From Halohasta litorea (GTDB lineage Archaea > Halobacteriota > Halobacteria > Halobacteriales > Haloferacaceae), in NCBI RefSeq assembly GCF_024494645.1, contig NZ_JANHDJ010000012.1:1-41481 (forward strand): a stretch of 41,481 bases of DNA, in the 5' to 3' direction. The notes beneath the pieces are model-generated. The model was not told the DNA's origin and made no database searches. It saw only the letters and a list, made by a program, of their open reading frames with translations. A program made the position numbers and the translations under genes. The stretch's first letter is position 1. Each line of letters starts with the position of its first letter. This document shows, in pieces, positions 7,999 through 14,936 of this stretch.

Positions 7999-9173
7999 TC
8001 ACAGTTTGTTTGCAGCGTCACCGTATTCCCTGATGTGTAAAGCAGGCCCCGACTTACAGGAACGCACCCTGTGGCAGATGTCTCAGACCGAGCCCACAGC
8101 TCGTTACCATCCTCAATACTCAGACCCACAATCCGGTCAGTCGTCGGAACGACGACCGACTCCCCAACGACCATTGGGGAGCCTGCGACATCGAGGTCTT
8201 GTTCCCAGCGGACATCGCCATCCTCGACGGCAAGCGCATACACGGTTTCCTCGTCCGCGCTAAAGACGCGGCTATGTCCGATTGCTGGTGAGAACAGACC
8301 ACCATCGTACATCGCTTTCGACCACTGCCGGTCTCCACTCCCAGCATCGAACGCCGCGAGTTCATAGCGGTCGTAGCTCGCGAGAACGACATCCTCCGTG
8401 CGAACTAACGGTTCCGGAATATTTGGTCCAGGGATTTCCCACTGTATTTCACCCGTCTCGCGGTCTAGCGTATAGATGCCTTGGGCGGCAGAGCCATCTG
8501 CTGTGATATACACGTGGTCGTCGTCGACGGCTGGCGGTGCAGGGATGCTTGCACGCTGGTGACCGTCACCAAACGTCCGCGTCCACTGCGTGTCGCCACT
8601 GGACGCCGCAAGCGCAGTTACATCACCCCGATCGCTCGTGGCGACGAGGAGGTCGTCAGCGACGGTCGGCGGATTGGGTCTGCCAGCTGTATCGTGTGTC
8701 CAAGTGGTCGTCCAGCTAGCGGTATCGAGCGCGACGAGCCCGCCGGTCGATGGCTCGGTATAGTCGCCAAGTACGGGCGTAACAGCGACCGAACCGGCGA
8801 GGGCCGGTGGCCCAGTTGGACGCCGATTGAGTTCGTGGGTCGTATCGGAGGACCCATCGTCGAGTTGTACGGTGGTCAGGATGCCATTGTGCTCGCCGGA
8901 CGTGCGGCCGACGACGACAGCCGTATTATTTGTGGCAACGAGTCCGGTGATATCGATATCGTCCGCGAGGGAACTCGTCCAATAGTCACCACCCGCCGTG
9001 AGCGTCGGCTGATCGGGAATGGCGTTCGTATTTTGCGGAGAAGCACGTATCTGTGGCCACTGCGCGACGCCAGGATCTGTCGGCGTACACGAGTTGGTCT
9101 GGCAGCCGGCATTTGCCGCGAGAACTGTCGTGGCCGAGACTGCAAGGTATTCACGGCGCGATATGGAGGACAT
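7995..9173 (-). CDS. Tat-exported lipoprotein with PQQ-like beta-propeller repeats
   Basis: A 392-residue protein. The N-terminus has a twin-arginine motif (SRREYLAV) and a lipobox ending in Cys23 (LAANAGC), so it should be folded in the cytoplasm, exported by Tat and lipid-anchored outside. The rest consists of about seven PQQ/BamB-type blades: repeated A.D..tG...W units such as [55 protein letters not shown] and [12 protein letters not shown]. Such propellers act as scaffolds or quinoprotein-like binding domains; no dehydrogenase active site is visible. It stands alone between relics, with no operon partner. The long plus-strand frame opposite it is a shadow. Confidence 0.85.
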   Translation of the reverse strand: MSSISRREYLAVSATTVLAANAGCQTNSCTPTDPGVAQWPQIRASPQNTNAIPDQPTLTAGGDYWTSSLADDIDITGLVATNNTAVVVGRTSGEHNGILTTVQLDDGSSDTTHELNRRPTGPPALAGSVAVTPVLGDYTEPSTGGLVALDTASWTTTWTHDTAGRPNPPTVADDLLVATSDRGDVTALAASSGDTQWTRTFGDGHQRASIPAPPAVDDDHVYITADGSAAQGIYTLDRETGEIQWEIPGPNIPEPLVRTEDVVLASYDRYELAAFDAGSGDRQWSKAMYDGGLFSPAIGHSRVFSADEETVYALAVEDGDVRWEQDLDVAGSPMVVGESVVVPTTDRIVGLSIEDGNELWARSETSATGCVPVSRGLLYTSGNTVTLQTNCD

Positions 9174-9256
9174 CTAACCGAGACATCGGATACAGAACCC
9201 ATAGGGGTTTTGGATATCCATCGATGGGCGATTTACTCGAAGACAGCTGCTGTTTT

Positions 9257-9426
9257 TCAGGGCCAGTATGGGTGATCCCCGCCATAGGCTCGTAATTCGG
9301 ACCCCGACAGTTCGTCGACCAACCCAATGGCCGTCTCAATGTGATCACACGTCTCGTCGTCGACAGCCCGTAGAGGCTACGACCATCTGATCGCACAACT
9401 CTTGAATAGTTCTGTTTTTCAGTCAT
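9257..9426 (-). pseudogene. Frameshifted relic related to the gene remnant at 3159-3518
   Basis: Two minus-strand frames together reproduce the other relic. One gives QELCDQMVVAST, and after a shift near 9360 another gives AVDDETCDHIETAIGLVDEL and SGSEL before a TGA at 9259-9257. The counterpart reads ELCDQLAAAATTAVDAETLEHI and ITLVDELSRPDL. Both copies are inactivated, one by an amber and this one by a frameshift, and the CPDC region is gone here. Confidence 0.5.
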
Positions 9427-9575
9427 CCTCGCAGTGCAGGGGTCTAGGTCTAGATTGAATACCAGAGTCGGATTTCTTGGTCGACCTCAATCAGCGAACA
9501 CGACTGGTACACTTCAATAGAGGTTTTATCGTGCCCTGAGGGGTGCGGCACTCAGTATGTGTGTCCCATCTCACA

Positions 9576-10229
9576 ATGACTCAATCACTTCTGGAGAAGC
9601 TTAGCCCGATGAATCGTGTCCTGAAACGAGCCCAGTACGAAGCCTTCGCGTTCTCCCTCTACGACGGTGATGTCCTCATTCGTAACGAGAGTCACCTCAA
9701 TCCAGATGATCACGAGTACCATGTTGCAGTCGTCGACGGTGTGCCAGAGAGCTGTGAGTGTCCTGCCGATGAACGATTTGGCGGCCCGTGTAAACACCGA
9801 ACGGCAATCGCGATCCGACCAACCATCCTGGATGTGGCGACCCAGATGCAGCTGGTCGCCGACGGTAGGTCACGGCAGCTCGCCAGTCATATTGACGAGA
9901 TCCTCCTCGGTTCGCCACCGATACAGCCGTCCCCCTCGGTCAAACAACTCGAAGATACCATCCTGCATCCAGCCGAATGGATGCACCTCATCCTCGTACG
10001 TCCGCTTGAGGACGTGACTTTTTGCGAAGTACTCGGTCGTGCCGACGAGCAGACCCTGCTCGACGAGGAAGCCGCTCGGATCCTTCTCGGCAACGCCGAC
10101 GAGATACGTCACGAGATCGGCGATGAGACAGAACTTCTGGATGCTGTTGTCCCACTCACCACGGATGTCGACCATCCGGAAGGCGTACGCGTTAGTGCGA
10201 CGGTTGAGGCGGTCAACCACCAAGTTTAG
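9576..10229 (+). pseudogene. SWIM zinc-finger protein with its 3' end replaced by antisense sequence
   Basis: From ATG 9576 the first ~100 residues are a haloarchaeal SWIM zinc-finger protein: a YEAFAFSLYDGD beta segment, then CECPADERFGGPCKHR, the CxCx(n)CxH zinc site, and a helix TILDVATQMQLVADG. SWIM domains bind DNA or proteins. From about base 9870 the frame runs antisense through the whole coding region of the minus-strand gene at 9870-10418 and stops at 10229. Related SWIM proteins, as I know them, are short (about 110-130 residues) and end with a further Cys motif, which is absent here. The 3' end was therefore probably cut off at about 9870-9890 and the remaining ~120 codons are accidental. 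A chimeric protein could still be made. Confidence 0.6.
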
Positions 10230-10418
10230 ACGTCGGATCGGCTCTCGGTCGTAGTTCCCGAGCACAAAGTACGACCGGTCGTTCTCGTAGACCGGAGTTA
10301 ACTCGCTCAAAGCGTAGAGGATCTCTTCATTATCAGCCAGCGTTATTTCCTCTTCATCAAGTTGGTCTTTGGCACTTTTGAGAACGTCATCAGGAACAGG
10401 CGACTCCTCATCGGACAT
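9870..10418 (-). CDS. Conserved-looking haloarchaeal hypothetical protein, divergent from an HTH gene
   Basis: A 182-residue soluble acidic protein from ATG 10418. Its composition and smooth pattern (LNRRTNAYAFRMVDIRGEW, CLIADLVTYLVGVAEKDPSG, EYFAKSHVLKR, FGWMQDGIFELFDRGGRLYRW) favour this strand over the overlapping plus-strand frame. No signal, membrane helix or catalytic motif is recognised. A TATA-like CTATAAA (10457-10451, read leftward) lies about 33 bases before the ATG, which would give an almost leaderless mRNA. The TTACTC/GAGTAA palindromes next to it suggest control by the divergent winged-helix protein. The two genes may form a functional pair. Confidence 0.72.
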   Translation of the reverse strand: MSDEESPVPDDVLKSAKDQLDEEEITLADNEEILYALSELTPVYENDRSYFVLGNYDREPIRRLNLVVDRLNRRTNAYAFRMVDIRGEWDNSIQKFCLIADLVTYLVGVAEKDPSGFLVEQGLLVGTTEYFAKSHVLKRTYEDEVHPFGWMQDGIFELFDRGGRLYRWRTEEDLVNMTGELP

Positions 10419-10450
10419 ACTGAATGTCTCTCGGGGCAGGGAGATATGAT

Positions 10451-10504
10451 TTATAGAGTAAATTACCTGTTCAACTCCTTGATTTACTCTAGAGTAATTT
10501 ACTC
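10451..10504. promoter_or_regulatory. Divergent promoter with overlapping TTACTC/GAGTAA palindromes
   Basis: TTACTCTAGAGTAA at 10484-10497 is a perfect 14-bp palindrome, and GAGTAATTTACTC at 10492-10504 is a second palindrome sharing the GAGTAA half-site. A further GAGTAA lies at 10456-10461 beside the TATA-like element of the minus-strand gene. All sit between two divergently transcribed genes, one encoding a winged-helix protein. This is what an autoregulated operator cluster should look like. Confidence 0.6.
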
Positions 10505-10544
10505 AAGGGTAAACTACTTGTCGCCACGCCGTGTACTGTATGGT

Positions 10545-10958
10545 ATGAGTACAGAACTTGGGACTGCTGAGGAGATGGAACCGCGCGAACTCGTTCACTT
10601 CGTCACCCAGCAGACACGATTTGCCCTCATCAACAACATCCTCCAACATCCTGATCAGCTCCCCTCGATGTACGAGCTCGAAGAGCTCAATCCCAGCGTG
10701 AGCGATGCCACCGTCTACAAGCACATCCAGAAGCTGATCGACGCTGGCATCGTGAAGGAAGTCGCACTGGACGACGACCAGCGTCGACAGGGCTACCCCT
10801 GGAAGTTCTATGGCCTCACAGAGGACGGCCGAACTTTCCTCGACGAACACAACCTCCTCACTGCAGAGGAAACCCTCCAACAGATCTACGAGACTATCTC
10901 CGACAAGCCCGAGAAGATGGTCAAGTACGAGAACGCCCCGCGACCGGACAAAGCCTAA
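10545..10958 (+). CDS. Winged-helix transcriptional regulator (PadR/ArsR-like)
   Basis: A 137-residue protein from ATG 10545. It is essentially a single winged helix: helix 1 (VHFVTQQTRFALINNIL), a recognition helix (SVSDATVYKHIQKLIDAGIV) and a wing (LDDDQRRQGYPWKFYGLTEDG), followed by a C-terminal helix (TAEETLQQIYETISDKPEKM) that could dimerise. The frame is open far upstream, but the palindromic promoter and the family's usual length put the start here. It lies divergent from the gene at 9870-10418. It probably represses or activates both genes through the palindromes between them. The signal it senses is unknown. Confidence 0.8.
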   Translation: MSTELGTAEEMEPRELVHFVTQQTRFALINNILQHPDQLPSMYELEELNPSVSDATVYKHIQKLIDAGIVKEVALDDDQRRQGYPWKFYGLTEDGRTFLDEHNLLTAEETLQQIYETISDKPEKMVKYENAPRPDKA

Positions 10959-10991
10959 CTCCTGGAGGATCGGCTCCGTATCAGTACTCGA

Positions 10992-11155
10992 TCACCGTTC
11001 GATTTCATAGTCAGCCGCTAGTTTCTGGAACTCGTCCCACTCCAGGAGGCTGTCGTCGTCGACTTTACCACACGTACCGAAGTAACAGATCGGGACGTCG
11101 ATTTCGTCTTCGATCTCATATTTCGCCGCTCGCTCACGAAGGTCGTTCGAGAATA
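10992..11155 (-). pseudogene. C-terminal remnant of a haloarchaeal hypothetical gene
   Basis: The minus-strand frame ending at TGA 10994-10992 encodes about 54 residues (SNDLRERAAKYEIEDEID, VPICYFGTCGKVDDDSLLEW, DEFQKLAADYEIER) that read as a real protein C-terminus. It has no start codon and begins right after the stop of the gene at 11156-12112 in a different frame. It is a 3' fragment joined here by deletion, or the tail of a gene displaced by the cluster upstream. Confidence 0.5.
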
Positions 11156-12112
11156 TTACTTAAATAGATCCTTGCGTTCGGATTCTGAGAGCCGAACATC
11201 CGGGTGTGCGTTTGTCGAACACTCTTCACACTCGTAGGAGCCGCTGCCAGCTTCGAACTGGTAGATCGGATAGCCGAACAAGAAAAACGCATCCTCCTGG
11301 TGGCGTTCGATGACAGCGTCTGCGGTCGCTCCACAGCCAGGACAGTAGTCCTCGCTCATGGCTGGGACTTGGTAGGTGATTTTCTTGCGGCCCATGAATG
11401 CCTCTCTGTACGCTGCACTCTGTGATGTCTTGATGAGATCCTCCACAGGGAAGTCGTCGACACTCACCGTGTTGTCGTGACCGGTTTCGGTGGCGACGGT
11501 GACATCGGTGTAAGCACTCACCTCGACGGTGTTGTTCGACCCGACGAGGTGGAGGCGGAGGCTGCCATAGCCGTCGACTCGGACGCTGTTGTTCCAGCCA
11601 GTGACGTAGAGTTCGAACGCCGCTTCGGAGTTCTCGATCCGCACCGAGTTCTGACCACCGGTAACCGAAACCCCGGTTTCCGGCTCGGAAACGCTCAACT
11701 CGCGGTCCCAGCCGGTCACGCCGTTGTCGTACTGCTTCCGGGAGAGTGGGGATGTATCGCTTTCGTCGTGGAACCGCTGTTCGTCGCCGACGATCTGGAG
11801 GTTGCCACTGACCGCGTCGTGTTCGATGAACACATCTTCGGCGTCGACGATGAGGACGTCACCGGAGACCCCACCCGATTCGATATATCCGTCCTCGATC
11901 GTCCCGCTGATCTCGGTCTCGATGGCGCCGATATCGGCTGTGTCGCCCGTAGGCGTGTTCGTATAGACGTATTCCGCGTTCAGTATTTTCAGATCACCGC
12001 CGACGGCCCCGGACTTGACGTGGATGTTTTCGGGGTCGACAATCTTGACGGGTGTCTGTTCGTCACCGTTGAGCGTAATATCGCCGGAGTAGGTTGTCGA
12101 AGGGGAACTCAT
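11156..12112 (-). CDS. Beta-helix-like repeat protein with C-terminal zinc ribbon
   Basis: A 318-residue protein. Residues about 5-225 are an acidic series of short strand-turn repeats (GGDLKILNAEYVYT, SGDVLIVDAEDVFI, SGNLQIVGDE, NNSVRVDGYGSLRLHLVG, NNTVEVSAYTDV), consistent with a right-handed beta-helix or similar solenoid. A linker with a basic stretch (GRKKITYQ) leads to a four-Cys zinc ribbon (CPGCG about residue 255, CEEC about 299). No signal peptide is seen, so it should be cytosolic. It is the last gene of the minus-strand cluster that runs down from 17571, 43 bases after the K+ channel gene. It may bind the channel's pentapeptide solenoid, but that is only inference from shape and position. 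Confidence 0.72.
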   Translation of the reverse strand: MSSPSTTYSGDITLNGDEQTPVKIVDPENIHVKSGAVGGDLKILNAEYVYTNTPTGDTADIGAIETEISGTIEDGYIESGGVSGDVLIVDAEDVFIEHDAVSGNLQIVGDEQRFHDESDTSPLSRKQYDNGVTGWDRELSVSEPETGVSVTGGQNSVRIENSEAAFELYVTGWNNSVRVDGYGSLRLHLVGSNNTVEVSAYTDVTVATETGHDNTVSVDDFPVEDLIKTSQSAAYREAFMGRKKITYQVPAMSEDYCPGCGATADAVIERHQEDAFFLFGYPIYQFEAGSGSYECEECSTNAHPDVRLSESERKDLFK

Positions 12113-12155
12113 TGTTGTCAGATTGTATGCTGATTGCTATAGTTCTGTTTACGGT

Positions 12156-14333
12156 TCAAATTTCGCTCCGTTTGATCAGGGCGTATAGAAACAGCCCCGC
12201 GAGGATCACGTTCATGTAGACGAGGAACGCGGAGACGAGTCTGGCAGCGGGGCCGATCGGCCCGATGTTGCCGTAGCCGATCGTGAGGAACGTGATATAC
12301 GAGAAGTACAGATTCAATCCGAGCGTCTGCAGCCCATCGAACGTGGCAAGCTCGGCAACCGCGATCTGTCCGGCCCCGGTCTCGAAGGGCGAACCACCAA
12401 CTGCAAACAGCAGGCCAGCGAACAGCGGAAACAAAATAAAAACAGTCGTGATCCGATAGAGCCGGAGCCCATAGCCACATGAGATCCCGAGAAACAAGTT
12501 TTCGATACCGCGGAGCGCGTTCTGCCCCCGTGTCAACAGTGCTTCACTCGAATCTGCGGCGATCTCGAAGAACTTTCGTCGGGCGTGTTGCTGGCGTTTG
12601 ACGCGGAACTCGCCTGCAGCCTTCACGTTGCTCTGGGCCGATGCGCTGTTTTTCGCCTTTAGATACGTTTTTTCGATTACGTCGGGCGTCATCTCAACCT
12701 CGAAATCATACGGACACGTCCCGTCGTCGAACCCGTGGAGGTTCCAATCGTTGCGGTCCAGATAGTTGGTGTGTTCCGAGAAGGTGAATTCATCGAACGT
12801 CGTATCACAGAATCGAACGTAGTCGAGGAGTTCCCGCTCATCGGTCGGCTTCTCCGCGCTCAGTTCGACATCGCCGACCGTCGCCCGTGTCAGATCGAAC
12901 CGAACCCAGCCGTCTTCGGGCTGGATAATACGCCCTTCGGCAATCGTCGCCTCGGTGAAATTGAGATAGGTGTCGTCGCCGAAGGAGACCGCTTTCAACC
13001 GAAGCGAGTCGGTGAACTCCGCGTCAGTAAAGTCCGCACTCTCTTTGAACGCGACCTCGCTAAAGTCCGCAGCGGTACAGACGACATCGCTGAAGTCGAC
13101 AGCGCCGACAAACGTCGCATCCTGGAAGACGGCATCGTCTTCTAAATGGTTGGTTCCGCCGTTGAATGTCGCTCCACGGAAGGTAGTGGATCCACCGAAA
13201 ACAGCGTTCGTGAATACGGAGTCACCGTCAAACAGTACTTCATCGAAATCGGCTACACCATGGAACTGGGCGTTTTCGAACGTCACATCGTCGGTAAACT
13301 CGCATCGCTCGAAGATTACATCACCAACAAATTCAGTTTTCGTGAAGTTCGAATACCCGAAGCGCCCCTTCTCGAAGGTCACTCTGTCGCCGAACTCCGC
13401 ATTGGCGAACGACACATCGTCCTCAAGCAGTGCTGTGCCACCACGACACTCGACGCCACGGAAGCTCGCTCCCTCATCGAAGCGCGTGTCGTCGAACAGG
13501 ACGTCCTCACCGAAGGTGACCTCGTCGAAGTCCGCAGCGGCGGTGAACTCGCTGCCAGTAAACACCACCGTGCCCGAGGCGTCGACCTTCTCGAAGGCGG
13601 CCTCGCCGTCGAACAGGACGTCTCTGAATTCGATGTATTCGAAGGTAGCATACAGAAACGAGACGTTGCGGTTGAATACTGCCCCCGAGAACGTCGTATT
13701 ATCGCCCGTCTCGTTGGATCGACCGTAGAACTGCGTCCCCTCGAAACTCGCCTCGGCCTCGAATACTGCGTCAGTAAAACCCACATCGTTGGTGAACTCC
13801 ACCTCATCGAAGAGTGCTTGCTGGGTGAAGATAGTCCCCGTGAACTCGGTATCGTCGCCTGTGACTGTCGCCTCAAAGCAGTCGACGGTATCGGTGAATC
13901 GGGTGCCCGTGCACAACACACCGTTTTCGAAATCACAGTTATCAGCCATGAATCCGCCGACCGTGCTATGGCGGAGATCGAGCTGTTCTTCGAATCGACC
14001 ATGGAGGACGGATATCCCGCCGGGAATCGTCGTATGCCGCAGATCGACTGGATGTTGGTCGTCGCTTTCGACGTCGACGTAGTCGAGGTCCAGCTCTGGG
14101 AGGTGGGCTCCGATGAACGCCCGCGTCGCGTGGGTATCGTCTTCGTCTTTGAGTTTCCGAACGAGAGACGCGGTGAGATCGGCTGCCGAGATACCAGCGG
14201 CCGCACGCTCGTCGGGGGCCATGTGGAACGGGCAGTAGTCGCTCGATGCGTGTTGTTCGTGTGGACACGACCATCGGTTTTCGACCGATGTCGAGTCGTG
14301 TGCTGCGGGGTCAAACTCGTAGGTACAGGTCAT
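12156..14333 (-). CDS. Pentapeptide-repeat protein fused to a two-TM potassium channel
   Basis: A 725-residue fusion. Residues 1-45 carry Cys/His pairs (TCTYEFD, SCPHEQH, YCPFHM) that may bind zinc. From about 85 to 560 the protein is a long pentapeptide-repeat solenoid (A(D/N)FxxAxF-type units such as FENAQFHGVADFDEVLF). The C-terminus is an ion channel: TM1 at about 627-647 (ITTVFILFPLFAGLLFAVGG), a pore helix, a K+ selectivity filter TIGYG at 684-688, and TM2 (LVSAFLVYMNVILAGLFLYAL). Two TMs plus the filter make one subunit, so a tetramer is expected, with the solenoids as a large cytosolic gate or scaffold. The gene follows the DUF2617-like gene by 48 bases. Channel identity is firm; gating signal unknown. 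Confidence 0.92.
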   Translation of the reverse strand: MTCTYEFDPAAHDSTSVENRWSCPHEQHASSDYCPFHMAPDERAAAGISAADLTASLVRKLKDEDDTHATRAFIGAHLPELDLDYVDVESDDQHPVDLRHTTIPGGISVLHGRFEEQLDLRHSTVGGFMADNCDFENGVLCTGTRFTDTVDCFEATVTGDDTEFTGTIFTQQALFDEVEFTNDVGFTDAVFEAEASFEGTQFYGRSNETGDNTTFSGAVFNRNVSFLYATFEYIEFRDVLFDGEAAFEKVDASGTVVFTGSEFTAAADFDEVTFGEDVLFDDTRFDEGASFRGVECRGGTALLEDDVSFANAEFGDRVTFEKGRFGYSNFTKTEFVGDVIFERCEFTDDVTFENAQFHGVADFDEVLFDGDSVFTNAVFGGSTTFRGATFNGGTNHLEDDAVFQDATFVGAVDFSDVVCTAADFSEVAFKESADFTDAEFTDSLRLKAVSFGDDTYLNFTEATIAEGRIIQPEDGWVRFDLTRATVGDVELSAEKPTDERELLDYVRFCDTTFDEFTFSEHTNYLDRNDWNLHGFDDGTCPYDFEVEMTPDVIEKTYLKAKNSASAQSNVKAAGEFRVKRQQHARRKFFEIAADSSEALLTRGQNALRGIENLFLGISCGYGLRLYRITTVFILFPLFAGLLFAVGGSPFETGAGQIAVAELATFDGLQTLGLNLYFSYITFLTIGYGNIGPIGPAARLVSAFLVYMNVILAGLFLYALIKRSEI

Positions 14334-14381
14334 AGGGATCTCGATACGGTAGTTGTTTTGACAGACGTGATGGTTCCGTAG

Positions 14382-14936
14382 TTATTTCAATTTCACATGA
14401 GGTTTTTTGTATTCTGGTTCTCTGTCGGCGGGAGCAGCTGGGAGTTCGGTGAACTCGTGTTCCGTATACAGCGCCAGCTCGTACTCCGGGTAGGTGTGGT
14501 AGGTCTCGTAGGTCCTGGCCGACCGGCAGTTGATCGTCGTATAGGCCGCCGGCTCGAATCGATAGGCGATATCGAACGGCTCTGGACCCGGAAACGCTGA
14601 CAGCGGTTCACGCTTGATCGTCGTGGTCACCCCGACCGACCCGAACCGGTAGTGACCGGCGTGGATCGCCTCTTCATCACCGGGAGCGGCTGTCCCAGGT
14701 GGTCGACTCTCGTCGACCAGTGGTACTGTTTTCACTCGTCCCTGTCGAATCGGTTTACACGAAAACAGTTCGTGGAAACCGAGTTCCGGGGCCCCGATGT
14801 AGTGTGAGTCGCCGATCACGGCAAAGGTGAACTCGGTCTCAAAGAATCGCCGTTGTACCCGTCGTTTGATGTCATACTCCGCAAGCGGTGGCTGCTCGGC
14901 AGTGTACGCAAGGTAGAGACACTCGGGTGCTGTCAT
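14382..14936 (-). CDS. DUF2617-like hypothetical protein
   Basis: A 184-residue soluble protein. FAVIGDSHYIGAPELGFHELFSC resembles the G(A/D)SH...C signature I associate with DUF2617, and the late TYHTYPEYELALYTE segment resembles its conserved W/Y-H-x-YP-x-E region. In Actinobacteria, DUF2617 genes occur beside membrane aminopropyltransferases, DUF350 and DUF4178 proteins, and the same kind of neighbour is present here. Its ATG (14936-14934) overlaps the TGA of the aminopropyltransferase (14935-14933), so the two are translationally coupled. The biochemical role is unknown. The assignment is by pattern and context, not by search. Confidence 0.6.
   Translation of the reverse strand: MTAPECLYLAYTAEQPPLAEYDIKRRVQRRFFETEFTFAVIGDSHYIGAPELGFHELFSCKPIRQGRVKTVPLVDESRPPGTAAPGDEEAIHAGHYRFGSVGVTTTIKREPLSAFPGPEPFDIAYRFEPAAYTTINCRSARTYETYHTYPEYELALYTEHEFTELPAAPADREPEYKKPHVKLK

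Noticed and set aside
8481-9275. 264-codon open frame on the plus strand
   Set aside because: It is antisense to the PQQ-propeller lipoprotein, whose repeats, Tat signal and lipobox are clear.
11477-12133. 218-codon open frame on the plus strand
   Set aside because: It is the complement of the beta-helix-like gene and has a composition typical of a shadow frame.
13146-14381. 411-codon open frame on the plus strand
   Set aside because: It is entirely antisense to the pentapeptide-repeat K+ channel gene. The periodic GC-rich repeats leave the opposite strand open by chance, and its translation has no domain.
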